Origin: Allodiplogaster sudhausi
Taxonomy: Eukaryota; Nematoda; Chromadorea; Rhabditida; Diplogasteridae
Length of the DNA stretch: 64,000 bases
Reading direction: 5' to 3'
Assembly (NCBI GenBank): GCA_945643635.1
Contig: CALZFC010000087.1
Location: forward strand, 22,501-86,500
The position numbers were made by a program, and so were the translations under genes. Below the pieces are notes generated by a model that was not told where the DNA came from, did no database searches, and was given only the letters and a program-made list of their open reading frames with translations. Positions 1-14,373 of the stretch are shown here, one piece after another (the stretch's first letter is position 1; each line of letters begins with the position of its first letter).

Positions 1-113
1 TGAATGGAAATGGCGTGCCCATTACAAATCCTAAAAGAGGTACTTTTGAATATTAGTTGGGTTTTTTTTAAAAAGAATTCCAAAAGAATGGACAAAGTTT
101 GAAATGCTTTCAG

Positions 114-571
114 GTCCTCCGGTAATCGACCAAGGCGAAGAGCGGCTGGACATGGTGGTTGGGGACACGATGACACTCACTTGCCAAGTCACTTCGGGCA
201 GTGGGAACATCTCCATCTCGTGGGAGATCGACGGCAAGAATGTCACCGATGGAAACTTTTCCACTTCGGTGGAAGTGAGTATAGCAAGAAGGGATGAGAG
301 AGGAGGAGAGAAAGAGAGAGTGAGAGAGAGAGAGGAAGGGCAAATGAAAGATATTGATAGGGAAAGACAGCGGGATCTCGCACACGTTCACTAATGATTT
401 AAGAATGTATATGGATTTATTGGAAATACTTGAGGTACTTGGGCGACGCATCAAGATCTCAGATGCGCGGCTCTCAGACTCCGCACTGTACATTTGCACG
501 GCAAGGAATGAAGCAGGAGAGGCGAGGAAGACGTTCCATCTCTCCGTTCTTGGTCTGTAAAGCAAGAGAAC

Positions 572-604
<33 letters not shown>

Positions 605-762
605 GGGGAGGGAGGGAGAGAGAGAGAAAGGAAGATCCCTCTACAGAACCCCCTCGTTTCCTGGATGCCAGTTCAACCCGCCCCTCCATCGTGGTTGGCC
701 GTCCTCTCGTGCTCGACTGCTCTGTCACTGGTTCTCCGAAGCCCACGATTACTTGGATTAAG
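114..762 (+). other. Hemicentin exons: first Ig domains in the window
   Basis: Exons 114-274, 435-552 and 647-762. The first two form one Ig domain (LTCQV, SWEIDGK, then SALYICTARNEAG). The third holds the N-terminal half of the next (LDCSVTGSPKPTITWIK) and ends in phase 0 at the donor at 763. The matching second half starts at 14627 with DGKVMND, restoring the usual W-x-K-D-G motif, so the intron between them is 13,864 bp long. A GA microsatellite lies in the short intron at about 571-628. Confidence 0.9.
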
Positions 763-3700
763 GTGAGCCCCTCTCAGGTATCAAAAAGGCAATTTATAAA
801 TCTCTGGTTAGCAAAAATTCCCTTAATGCTAGAAATGAATAAAGGCTATCTCCGTTTTCTGTCAATAATTCATTTTATATGTATATCAATTGCAAGCTTC
901 ATAAGAGTGCAAAGACTACCTCAAGTATTAGCTGTTGCTTGATATTTCTCGAAGAAAAGCAGAAAGAGAGAAGCGACAAAGAAGGAAAAAGTCGCTGAGC
1001 TCCTCGCAGAGCAAACTCCGTAACGATTACACGTCTTTCCTGAAAAATGAATCTTGTCTAAATTCGCTCTCTCTTTCTCTGCCACTCCTTCACTCTCTGT
1101 TACTCCTTCTTTCTCTCTCCCCCTCTCTCCCTTCTTTCTCTCCCTCGTTCACTCTCTGTTACTCCCTCTTTCTCTCTCCCGCTCTCTCCCTTCTTTCTCC
1201 ACCTCCTTCACTCTCTGTTTTCTTTCTCTCTCCCCCTCTCTCCCTTCTTTCTCTCCCTCGTTCACTCTCTGTTACTCCCTCTTTCTCTCTCCCGCTCTCT
1301 CCCTTCTTTCTCCACCTCCTTCACTCTCTGTTACTCCCTCTTTCTCTCTCCCCCTCTCTCCCTTCTTTCTCTCCCTCCTTCACTCTCTGTTACTCCCTCT
1401 TTCTCTCTCCCCCTCTCTCCCTTCTTTCTCTCCCTCCTTCACTCTCTGTTACTCCTTCTTTCTCTCTCCCCCTCTCTCCCTTCTTTCTCTCCCTCCTTCA
1501 CTCTCTGTTACTCCTTCTTTCTCTCTCCCCCTCTCTCCCTTCTTCCTCTAACTCCTTCACTCTCTGTTACTCCTTCTTTCTCTCTCCCCCTCTCTCCCTT
1601 CTTCCTCTAACTCCTTCACTCTCTGTTACTCCTTCTTTCTCTCTCCCCCTCTCTCCCTTCTTCCTCTAACTCCTTCACTCTCTGTTACTCCTTCTTTCTC
1701 TCTCCCCCTCTCTCCCTTCTTCCTCTAACTCCTTCACTCTCTGTTACTCCTTCTTTCTCTCTCCCCCTCTCTCCCTTCTTCCTCTAACTCCTTCACTCTC
1801 TGTTACTCCTTCTTTCTCTCTCCCCCTCTCTCCCTTCTTTCTCTCCCTCCTTCACTCTCTGTTACTCCTTCTTTCTCTCTCCCCCTCTCTCCCTTCTTCC
1901 TCTAACTCCTTCACTCTCTGTTACTCCTTCTTTCTCTCTCCCCCTCTCTCCCTTCTTCCTCTAACTCCTTCACTCTCTATTACTCCTTCTTTCTCTCTCC
2001 CCCTCTCTCCCTTCTTCCTCTAACTCCTTCACTCTCTGTTACTCCTTCTTTCTCTCTCCCCCTCTCTCCCTTCTTCCTCTAACTCCTTCACTCTCTGTTA
2101 CTCCTTCTTTCTCTCTCCCCCTCTCTCCCTTCTTCCTCTAACTCCTTCACTCTCTGTTACTCCTTCTTTCTCTCTCCCCCTCTCTCCCTTCTTCCTCTAA
2201 CTCCTTCACTCTCTGTTACTCCTTCTTTCTCTCTCCCCCTCTCTCCCTTCTTCCTCTCCCTCCTTCACTCTCTGTTACTCCTTCTTTCTCTCTCCCCCTC
2301 TCTCCCTTCTTTCTCTCCCTCCTTCACTCTCTGTTACTCCTTCTTTCTCTCTCCCCCTCTCTCCCTTCTTCCTCTAACTCCTTCACTCTCTGTTACTCCT
2401 TCTTTCTCTCTCCCCCTCTCTCCCTTCTTCCTCTAACTCCTTCACTCTCTGTTACTCCTTCTTTCTCTCTCCCCCTCTCTCCCTTCTTCCTCTAACTCCT
2501 TCACTCTCTGTTACTCCTTCTTTCTCTCTCCCCCTCTCTCCCTTCTTCCTCTAACTCCTTCACTCTCTGTTACTCCTTCTTTCTCTCTCCCCCTCTCTCC
2601 CTTCTTCCTCTAACTCCTTCACTCTCTGTTACTCCTTCTTTCTCTCTCCCCCTCTCTCCCTTCTTCCTCTAACTCCTTCACTCTCTGTTACTCCTTCTTT
2701 CTCTCTCCCCCTCTCTCCCTTCTTCCTCTAACTCCTTCACTCTCTGTTACCCCTTCTTTCTCTCTCCCCCTCTCTCCCTTCTTCCTCTCCCTCCTTCTCT
2801 CTCTGTTTCTCTGCCTTTCCCTTTTCTCTCGTTCCCTCCAAACCTCCTACGCAGTCCATCCCAACTCTCCAGATTGGGCGATTGGAAGATGTAGAGATCT
2901 TATATCTGCGATACGCATTTTGGCAACGCCGATTTGCCGGTTTCTATATCAGAAATGGAACTTAAACTTTGAATTGAAAAAAAAACTATCAGGAAAATAT
3001 AGGAAGGAATCGTTAGAAAAAGGGTAAAAGAATGCGAACCAAATTGAAATCGTAACAACAAAGTTGGCAGCGGTCCTCAGAGGCGAAGCCAGTGTCGGGG
3101 TCAATGGATGCACAGTCACAGACCATGAGGTGGGGGGCGAAGCGGGCACAAGGATTCTCGCATTGCTCCTCCACACAGATCTTCTCCATTCTACAAACAC
3201 TCTCTTCTTCTCCTCTTCTCTCACCACTTCCATCTTCTTCCCTTCTCTTCAAACTCCAGTCTTTATTGCATCACAAATTATCAAGTGGCTTAAAGGAGCA
3301 CGAAACTCAACCATAACCTATTTCAATTTTCTTGACCATTGTAGTCGCGTCTCTCTAAATCACATGCTCTCTCGCCCTTGTGTCATATAAAAAGGAAGGA
3401 ATGCAAGATTAAGTATTTGGCTCCTTTAATGAACAGAAATCCCAATCATAACATGTGCAACTTTATGAATAGAATTCTAGTGCTCCCTCTTGCCGAGTCG
3501 GAGTCTAATAACGACGTCTTTCTTGTGAAAGAGGACAGAGAGAAGAGCGTAGAAACTAACTCTCGGCTCTCTCCTTCTGGGTCAGACAGTCCCCAGAGAC
3601 TACGGAGGAGGCAGGCATGCCACTATTTTATCTCTCTTTTTCTCTCGCTCTCACTCCGGCTCCTCATTTCTCTTTTTACTCTCTGTCTTTTCAGCTCTCT

Positions 3701-4277
3701 CTCTCCATTTCTCTATCTCTCTCTATCTCGGTCAGTCATATGCATTTCTCTGCTTCTTCTTTCAGAATGAAATAGCAAGCGAAGTGGAATGATCTACCCC
3801 ATTATTTCATGCTCCACTTCTGATTATAAAAAGATGAAATGAGTACACTTTCGCAGTGCACTCATTAGATTTCTAAAGCGCAATTCTCTCGGGCAATTCA
3901 CTCAAACAAAGTAGTCGTTTGCTATTGGACGACTGATCGTACCTTTTGAGGGTATGCAAAGAATTAACAAACCAATCAAGTTGTTCTGGAAGCCCATAGA
4001 AACTGAGTCGGATATCAGTCTTAGAGGGTCCTCAGAAATCATAGCGTGCAGAGATTGAGAAGCAGGAGCAGAGAGTGGGACTTATGGTAAAGCCGCAAGA
4101 GTGAGGGAGAGAGAGAAGAGAAAGAGACAGAGAGAGCGAGAAGAGCGAGAGAAGAGAAAGAGAGAGAGAGAAAGAGAGAGAGCGAGAAAGAGCGTGAGAG
4201 AAGGGAAAGAGAGAGAGAGAGAGAGAGTGAGCGAGAGAGAGAGAGAATTGAGAGAGGAGAGAGAGCGCGTGCGAGAG

Positions 4278-4332
<55 letters not shown>

Positions 4333-6030
4333 CGGCAACATCAACATTGATAATGTCTCTGTAAGGATCAAGCAGCCCTCCATGGGGGCCTGCCCCGGGG
4401 TAAAAATTTTTGATTTGGCTATCCAAAATTTAATCAGGGGTACCAATGTGCACTATGAAGAAAATTAGAAGGTCAATTTTGTTATAAAATTTTTTTCCTT
4501 GTCTGGGCATGCAAATGTATGGAAAAAGTTTTTGCCATTTAATATTGTTACTGGGGCCCAGTGCCATGCCCGAATATGTTTTCACATTCGAAATCCAACG
4601 TCTGGATCTGGGGCACAACCTACTGGAGGCATACAGAGAGGCTCTCTTAACTTCCACTTCGATCAGCACGGATTCCCCTTTTTGATGAAACGTTACCCAG
4701 GCATGAGTTATAACATCAGTTAGAACAGACAACTGTAAAAAAAGAAATCACATGTGCTATTATGTGTGAAGTTTATAATTTAAAGTAATTTTAAAAAATT
4801 CACGCAATATCTATATATAAAGTACCCGTGGAATGCATAAAAGTGACATACTTTCGGTCGCAGAATGCTCCTGGAAGCTTCGAGCTGCACACCGAATTCG
4901 AGCACTTGCCTCCTGCAAAAGACTCTAGATTGTGAAATAGTCCTTGGGTGTGGAATACCGATGCAAAGTCGATTGGGATCGATGTCATCACATGGAAGGC
5001 CCTCCAGCTCTGCCCCGTTCGTCCTGCACCGCGAACACGCCTCCCGCTCCCAGCGCTCCCCGTTCACCCTTCAATGCAACAATCTCCTTCATTTTAGCTG
5101 AAATGGAAAATAGGGTGGCATGATGAAAAAACCCTAATTTTTTAAGGGCAGGTCAAATAATGTTTGTCACATTTGTGATGAAATAGAAGACTGTTAAGAG
5201 CCAGCTTTGAGGTGATATCGTCCAGCTCTGAACCCCCACCTATCAACAGCTCCTCTGTTTTCATGGGAGCTCCTGTCAACGTCACTAATTCTCTCCCATT
5301 TTCTTCCCAGTCATCTCAAGGCATCCCCATTTCAAAGTACATACATACAATGAAAAACGGAAATATCCAATTCGCTTTGCTAGTAATTCCTTCATTTTCC
5401 ACAGATTTCCTTTGTTCATTCAAAAGATGATGACTGACCTGAGGATGTTGTGTTGGTGTGCGGGCAGGCAAGGGGAGTGCGCGTTTCCACAGCAGAGATA
5501 GCAGTAGTTGTCCTCCTCAGCATCACATTCGCACTCTCTCATTCCCCCCGCGGAACACGCCGTCACGCAGCTGAAATGTCAGGAGTGGTTCAATGAGTGT
5601 ATTCCCACTTTGAGGCTGTAGCATAGCTTAAGAATAACTTCCAGTGGAAGCGAAGTTCATCGCTTTTCCAGGGTTTTTTTGCCCCACTTTTAGCTCAAGC
5701 TAAGCCGTGTTTTGACTGTTCCACGAAAGGAAGCGGATTCTGACCCGGAGAGAGATTTTTTGGATGTCAAGACCCCCTTAGCCAAAACCTCCTAATTAAG
5801 CATTCCTTTGGACGATCAAAACCAACACGACCGCTTCCTGCATACATAGAAGACTACAAGACTAGTAAGAGCTGAGTACGTTTTTTCCACTCTCTCTCTC
5901 TGTGTGTGTCTCTCTCCTTTCCCTTCCCTTCTTCTCACTCTCCCTCCCCCCACCTTCAATCCCTTGTCATTCCCCTCTCCATCTCGCTCTCTCCCTCTTT
6001 CCATCTCTCTCTCTCCATCTCCCGCTATCC

Positions 6031-6073
<43 letters not shown>

Positions 6074-6172
6074 GCTATTCCCTTCTTCTCTCACTTCCCT
6101 CCCACCTTCTCCTTTGTCATTCCCCTCTCCATCTCGCTCTCTCCCTCTTTCCATCTCTCTCTCTCCATCTCC

Positions 6173-6217
<45 letters not shown>

Positions 6218-9200
6218 GCTATTCCCTTCTTCTCTCACTTCCCTTCCACCTTCTCCCTTGTCATTCCCCTCTCCATCTCGCTCTCTCCCTCTTTCCATCT
6301 CTCTCTCCATCTCCCGCTATCTCTCTATCTCTCTCTCTCCCTCTCTCTGTCTCTCTCGCTATTCCCTTCTTCTCTCACTTCCCTCCCACCTTCTCCCTTG
6401 TCATTCCCCTCTCCATCTCGCTCTCTCCCACTTTCCATCTCTCTCTCTCCATCTCCCGCTATCTCTCTATCTCTCTCTCTCTCCCTCTCTCTGTCTCTCT
6501 CGCTATTCCCTTCTTCTCTCACTTCCCTCCCACCTTCTCCCTTGTCATTCCCTCTCCATCTCGCTCTCTCCCTCTTTCCATCTCTCTCTCCATCTCCCGC
6601 TATCTCTCTATCTCTCTCTCTCTCCCTCTCTCTGTCTCTCTCGCTATTCCCTTCTTCTCTCACTTCCCTCCCACCTTCTCCCTTGTCATTCCCCTTCTCC
6701 ATCTCGCTCTCTCCCTCTTTCCATCTCTCTCTCCATCTCCCGCTATCTCTCTATCTCTCTCTCTCTCTCCCTCTCTCTGTCTCTCTCGCTATTCCCTTCT
6801 TCTCTCACTTCCCTCCCACCTTCTCCCTTGTCATTCCCCTCTCCATCTCGCTCTCTCCCTCTTTCCATCTCTCTCTCCATCTCCCGCTATCTCTCTATCT
6901 CTCTCTCTCTCCCTCTCTCTGTCTCTCTCGCTATTCCCTTCTTCTCTCACTTCCCTCCCACCTTCTCCCTTGTCATTCCCCTCTCCATCTCGCTCTCTCC
7001 CACTTTCCATCTCTCTCTCTCCATCTCCCGCTATCTCTCTATCTCTCTCTCTCTCTCCCTCTCTCTGTCTCTCTCGCTATTCCCTTCTTCTCTCACTTCC
7101 CTCCCACCTTCTCCCTTGTCATTCCCCTCTCCATCTCGCTCTCTCCCTCTTTCCATCTCTCTCTCCATCTCCCTCTATCTCTATCTCTCTCTCTCCCTCT
7201 CTCTGTCTCTCTCGCTATTCCCTTCTTCTCTCACTTCCCTCCCACCTTCTCCCTTGTCATTCCCCTCTCCATCTCGCTCTCTCCCTCTTTCCATCTCTCT
7301 CTCTCCATCTCCCGCTATCTCTCTATCTCTCTCTCTCTCTCCCTCTCTCTGTCTCTCTCGCTATTCCCTTCTTCTCTCACTTCCCTCCCACCTTCTCCCT
7401 TGTCATTCCCCTCTCCATCTCGCTCTCTCCCTCTTTCCATCTCTCTCTCCATCTCCCTCTATCTCTCTCTCTCTCCCTCTCTCTGTCTCTCTCGCTATTC
7501 CCTTCTTCTCTCACTTCCCTCCCACCTTCTCCCTTGTCATTCCCCTCTCCATCTCGCTCTCTCCCTCTTTCCATCTCTCTCTCTCCATCTCCCGCTATCT
7601 CTCTATCTCTCTCTCTCTCCCTCTCTCTGTCTCTCTCGCTATTCCCTTCTTCTCTCACTTCCCTCCCACCTTCTCCCTTGTCATTCCCCTCTCCATCTCG
7701 CTCTCTCCCTCTTTCCATCTCTCTCTCCATCTCCCGCTATCTCTCTATCTCTCTCTCTCTCCCTCTCTCTGTCACTCTCGCTATTCCTTCTTCTCTCACT
7801 TCCCTCCCACCTTCTCCCTTGTCATTCCCCTCTCCATCTCGCTCTCTCCCTCTTTCCATCTCTCTCTCTCCATCTCCCGCTATCTCTCTATCTCTCTCTC
7901 TCCCTCTCTCTGTCTCTCTCGCTATTCCCTTCTTCTCTCACTTCCCTCCCACCTTCTCCCTTGTCATTCCCCTCTCCATCTCGCTCTCTCCCTCTTTCCA
8001 TCTCTCTCTCTCTCCATCTCCCGCTATCTCTCTATCTCTCTCTCTCCCTCTCTCTGTCTCTCTCGCTATTCCCTTCTTCTCTCACTTCCCTCCCACCTTC
8101 TCCCTTGTCATTCCCCTCTCCATTTCGCTCTCTCCCTCTTTCCATCTCTCTCTCTCTCCCTCTCTCTGTCTCTCTCGCTATTCCCTTCTTCTCTCACTTC
8201 CCTCCCACCTTCTCCCTTGTCATTCCCCTCTCCATCTCGCTCTCTCCCTCTTTCCATCTCTCTCTCCATCTCCCGCTATCTCTCTATCTCTATCTCTCTC
8301 TCCCTCTCTCTGTCTCTCTCGCTATTCCCTTCTTCTCTCACTTCCCTCCCACCTTCTCCCTTGTCATTCCCCTCTCCATCTCGCTCTCTCCCTCTTTCCA
8401 TCTCTCTCTCTGTCCATCTCCCGCTATCTCTCTATCTCTCTCTCTCCCTCTCTCTGTCTCTCTCGCTATTCCCTTCTTCTCTCACTTCCCTCCCACCTTC
8501 TCCCTTGTCATTCCCCTCTCCATTTCGCTCTCTCCCTCTTTCCATCTCTCTCTCTCTCCCTCTCTCTGTCTCTCTCGCTATTCCCTTCTTCTCTCACTTC
8601 CCTCCCACCTTCTCCCTTGTCATTCCCCTCTCCATCTCGCTCTCTCCCTCTTTCCATCTCTCTCTCCATCTCCCGCTATTTCTCTATCTCTCTCTTTCTC
8701 CCTCTCTCTGTCTCTCTCGCTATTCCCTTCTTCTCTCACTTCCCTCTCACCTTCTCCCTTGTCATTCCCCTTCTCCATCTTCTTCCGCCGCTCCCAATTT
8801 GTGTATTTCTTTCCCGATAGCAGAGCTCACGACAAAGCAGCTGCCACAATTAGTTTCGCCGTACATAGCAGCTTCTCTTAGCAGCATCTCTCTTTCTCTA
8901 ACTCTTGTTTCTCCCACTCTCTTATTCTCTCTTCATTTCCCTCATTCTCTATTTCTGTTACTCTAACCCTTTACTCTTTATTCCTTGATCTCTTTTCCAC
9001 TTCTTTCCACCTCGTTCGGTCTTTCTGGACAACTACATACGACTTACTCATATGGGTGGAAGGGAAAACTACCCAGAGAAAGGAAGAGAGAGGAAAGAGA
9101 ACAAAATGAGCAGGATGGAGAGAAATAAATAGAGGGAGTAGGAAGGGAGGAGAAAAAGAGAGAGCAAGACAAAGAGTAAGAAATGGAGAGAGCTTCTTCA

Positions 9201-10008
9201 GGGAAGAGAGTCTAACTGATGAAGACGTCTGTAATCATTGGAGGCTTGTCGTTATTCCACAAGCCACAATTGCCACTTTCGCATGTACAGAAAGCAAAGC
9301 AATTCTGCGTTACTAATTCTATTCCCTTTCACATTTATTACAAAATATATTTTTATTTTCTTCGATCTCCTTTAATCTCCTCGACATCTTTATCCCTAGA
9401 AGAACGGAAGTCCCCTTTGCTTCAAAGAAGCGGATGTATTGTATGTCTTCAAAATACTCCATTATGACACAAGGGAGCGTTGTTCCTGCGAGAGATAGAA
9501 AATGTAAACGAAAGAGTCCGAGGTATGACGAACAATAATGAGAGAGAAAGAGAGAAAAAGAGGAAGAGAGAGAGTGTGTGACAGTGTGAGAGAGAGAAAG
9601 AGAGTGAGAAAGAGAGAGTGATAGAGAGAAGGAGAAATAGACATGGCTAACTGAGCGGGAACAGCAACAGATGCGGCACATTTATCAGCCGTCATCTCGT
9701 CTTGACTCTCGGAGAGACTCGCTCCCAAAGGATTCGCTGGATAATGCACTCCTTCTTTCTTTTATTCATACTTCTCTGCTCTCTCTTCTCTTTCTACACT
9801 ATTACATCTCCCTCTACTTCTCTGGCATATCCCCTTTATCCCTGTTCTCTCGCCTTCTGCCCGTTTCTCAACTTTATTATGTCTCAAAAGTGCGCAGCAC
9901 AATGCACAAGAGTCGTTTGCATGCCTTCCAGCTTCGGAATCGATGTAAAGTGCTAAGCTCCACCATTCGCAGACTTGGCTGCATCACTTAATCTCCCTCT
10001 CCCTCTCC

Positions 10009-10044
<36 letters not shown>

Positions 10045-10161
10045 TTCTTTCTTCCTTTCCTTCCTTTTTTCTTTCTTTCTTTCTTTTTTTCCTTCTTTCT
10101 TTCTTACTTTTTTTGTATGCTGCCTCTTTTCTTATCCACAATCTGAACCCCCTCCTCCCCC

Positions 10162-10206
<45 letters not shown>

Positions 10207-10730
10207 AATGAAGAGAAAGGAATCAGGAGTGTGAATACAATGTGTGTGAGGCATGGCGTCTAATCACATTTGAGTGGTGGCTTTCCTTTTATTCGTGTTG
10301 CTGATGCAACAAATCTTGTGTCCCTGAATCGTCTTCCCTTCTCCTCAGGGACGCTCTCCGTAGTTGTCAACTGCGCCTGAGTGGATTGCGGGGGCTTCTT
10401 CGCAGCTCCTGGGGGGAAGGCAATTCTGCTGTGCCCGTGGGCATTCTCCCTTGTTTTGAAGCCGCGGGTTTGTGAGTATGCTTAAATGGATGGCTGGAGA
10501 GGACGCGAGTGATGGGACCAGCAATGGCGGCGGTGGAATACCCAGCCGATGAATCATTGCTGGCCGTACCCGATGGACTCTCTGACTCTCTTCATTCGCT
10601 TTACTCTCTCCACGCCCTTTCTCCTCTCAAATGGGATCTTCTTCCTGAGGCGACGATGGATCGAGCACCTCTCGCTTCGCTTCTCCTACAAGGCAACGAC
10701 GCTCGTTTTGTGCCAGAGACAGCATACGAG

Positions 10731-10795
<65 letters not shown>

Positions 10796-11417
10796 GTTCT
10801 CCGTCTGCCTCTTTAATTCTCCTTCTCTCTCTCATACTTCCCTTCTTTCTCTCCCTCTCTTTCTCTATCTCTTTGTCAAATTCCTTTACCCTTTCTATTC
10901 CTTTTCTATCTCTCGTCCGCTCCTACCTCACTTCACTTTGATGAATATTTTCACGCTTCGAAGAGAGCAGCAGCTGCTGCATGAAGGCTGGATATCTATT
11001 CTCCCTCGGCATCCATTATCTCTCTCTCCCACTCTCTCTCTATATCTCTCTCTTTCTCTCTCACTCTTTCTCGTTCTTTTATAACCGTTTCTCTATTATC
11101 CCTCTCGTCATCTCTGCTTTTATTCGTACTTTTATTTTTATTCTCAATTCTTCTCTGAATTCTCCACGCGAGAGGCCGGCTAAAGCCAAAGCGGCAATAC
11201 TTCTAAACGCCATATGGGAAAGAGAAGAAGCAAGAAGGTGGAAGTAAGTGAGGAGGAAGGAAAGAAGAGAGACGCCATGAAGGGCTATGAAGGGACGGCC
11301 AAGGAGCACAACGGGGCCGCCGTCGAGCTCCTTTCTGGCTCGGGTCTGCATGCTTTCTCCGTCCCTTCCATTCTTCCTAGCACCTCCTTATCTAAACCCT
11401 CCCCCTCACTCCCTCTG

Positions 11418-11455
<38 letters not shown>

Positions 11456-12773
11456 CCTTTTGGCACCGCCTGAACAAACTTGGCGACAGAACACTGCATG
11501 GTGCAAGCATGAAACAAGCAGGTAAAACAGGAAAAGTCAATTGAATGGAAAGCGGAAAGCAAGCTGATAAATGAGTTAGGAGAGAGAGAGAGAGAGAGAG
11601 GAGAAGAGCAGAGAAGAATGACGTAAGGAGGGGGGGGGACAACATGGCACAGCCTGGTTGTGTGTCTCCTGGGTGCCTGGCTTTGCTTACGACATGGGAA
11701 ACATCTACTTTTTGCTGGAAATCATAAGAAAGAAGAGTGACTGACGTTCCATTGCGGCAGATGCTGGCATTGCTCTCGCTGCAGACTGCGCCATTGGTGC
11801 AGGAGGGAGAGGCAGAGACAGGGAAGAGGAAGAGAGGAGAGAGAAGAGAGAGAGGAGAGAGAAGAGAGAGAAGAGAGAGAGAAGAGAGAAGAGAGAGAGA
11901 AGAGAGAAGAGAGAGAAGCAGAGATAGTCGCCCCCTCTCCTGCCGATCAAGCATCTCACAGACAACGCAGACGGACTCGGCGATGCATCCGGCTCGATCA
12001 GCTGAGAGAAGCAGTCTTCTGCTCCCTCTCTTAGACTGAGAGACACCAGAGAAGGAGAGTCGACTTTAGCAAGGCTTCTCCCGCCTATTCCACTCTTACG
12101 CTTACTCTCCATCACACTCCCTCCCTCTTCTCCCTCCTTCCCTCTCTCTCTCTCTCCCTCTTTCTCTCTCTCTCTTTTTCTCTGCCCTTCTCCTCTCTTT
12201 CTCTCTTTCTTCTCTTGTTCAAAGCCCCGCCCTCTCAAGCCTAGTCCCTTTACTTCTCACATATGTAAAGAGAAGCCTGCGCCTCAGAGAGCGCAAGTGA
12301 GAAACAAAAGGAAAGAAGATGAATTCCGGTGAAGTTTAGCTGGTAAATTCTCAATTCTTATCCTATTATAAGATACTTGAGAGAAAAGCAAAGAGAAGAA
12401 TGGAGGAGAACTGCGTAAGAGGGGAACTCTTTCATTCTTATCTGAGGCTCTTCTCTCTCTCTAACAATTCTTTCTCAATATAGCAAGGAGGGCTAATGGA
12501 AGAAAGACTAGAGCCGGATGGCTCGTCAAATTCTGGCCAGGCTCTATCTGACGGAGAGTCAGAAATGCCATACAAGAAAGAATGGCGGGAAACTGAGCAG
12601 GTTGAATCAGGCAAGAGTAAAGGGTGGAGAGGACTGACAAGAGTATCCGATGACACGCAGGACAGAGAGAGAGAGAGACAGAGAGAGAGAGCGAGAGAGA
12701 GAGATAGAGAGAGAGACAGCCAAAGAAAGAGAGAGAGAATGAGAGAGAGAGAGCGAGTGAGAGATAGACAGCC

Positions 12774-12808
<35 letters not shown>

Positions 12809-14342
12809 AGAATTGGGCAGAGACGGAGATGGGATGAGAGGGAAGAAAAGGGCGAAAAGATGTGTTATGACTCGTCTGCGAAGGAACGTTGGTGAGAGTA
12901 AAAAGTCGATGAAGCAGACCGTCTAATGTCTACGCTAAACAACATTTCCGACAGCTGCGGGCAGAAATCAAAAACGGTATTGAAAAGTGGATGCATACCT
13001 ATCGGAATGAAAAGAAGATGGCAGTCAAGTGAATTGAAGAAAAAAGGGGATAGTGAGAAGGAGACAGTGAGAGAAAGAGAGTGGGAGAAGGAGACAGAGA
13101 GAAGGAGAGTGAGATGAGGAGACAGAGAGAGAGAAGGAGAGTGAGAGAAGGAGACGCTGAGAGAAGGAGAGTGAGAGAAGGAGACGCTGAGAGAAGGAGA
13201 GTGAGAGAAGGAGACAAAGAGAAGGAGACAGTGAGAGGAGAGAGAGAAGAGAAAGAGCAATAAATGCAGTGACAGGAGTCGTGCGTGCCCACTTCTCATG
13301 ACTGGCCCCTCTCGGTACTCTTCATTCTCTTCTATCCATCATTCGAGCTAATCAGACTATTCAGATGCTTTTCCAACATCTGCCAACAACCTGCTGCAGG
13401 TTTCCCTGTCTATGAAATGACAGGTCTCACTTGTTGGGTCTAGAAATTGCCCTTTGAAATCGCTCTCCTTTGAGATGCCTGAGGTCCAATAAGTCTGAGG
13501 AGTGTATAGAGATAATAGAATCGTCATATCCATTGGAGTGGGCGAAGGAAGGAAAAAATAGGGAAGGGGGAATTTCTAAAGTCCGGAAGAGACGATTGGA
13601 TCGTTGGCAGACAATTAGCCGGCCCGATGGACTGGACTCAGATCCAAATGGCTTTTCTAATCCAATTTTTGAGCACGAGCCACCGTGGCTTGCTTTCCAG
13701 AAGACTTCTGGCGAGACATGGTAAACCTACATGCCAGTCTCATACTTCCCTTTCTCTTGCAGTCTCTCTGTCTCTCTCTGTCTCTCTCTCTCTGTGTCTC
13801 TCATCTCTCGTCACCGTAAAAGTTGATTTCTTCCATCTCAATAATTCAGTGTAACCAGAACGTTTTCTTCTCTCGCGTAATGAGTTTTTTTTCCCTGCTC
13901 ATTCTCGAGATAGGCACGTTTTCCTTGTTTTCATATAGTAAAAAAAAGATATCGTCCAGCTCATCTCAGATTTCGTATGAGCCGGATGGAATGGGATGAG
14001 ATCTATGCCTATCTGGCTGGAGAGGAGGCATCCAAAATGCTCACCCCACTCTCTCTCTCTCTCCTTCGCCCTCTCCTCCTCCCTCTCTATCCCTCTCCCT
14101 TTCTCTCTCTCTCTCTCTCTCGCTTTTTTCTCTACGTCTTGCTCTGCCTCTCCCTTTCTACCTCCCTCTCCTCCTTGGTGATGCTTCGAGCCTTGAGGCT
14201 CCTTGCATATTGAAGCAGTCCACAACGAAGAAGGCTTAGAAATGAATGGCGGAAAGAAAGAGAAAAGATTGACAAGTCAGCAGAGCTGTCTTCGAGGAGA
14301 AGCGATCTCTGCAAGCTCTGCCCTCTCCACTTCACTCTCCTC

Positions 14343-14373
<31 letters not shown>

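Noticed and set aside
4039..4446. Ser/Leu-rich minus-strand ORF
   Set aside because: Low-complexity reading of a GA microsatellite.
5902..8966. Overlapping plus-strand ORFs of 970-1020 codons
   Set aside because: Polypyrimidine minisatellite with no stop codons in any plus frame; the translation is only repeated Ser/Leu/Pro.
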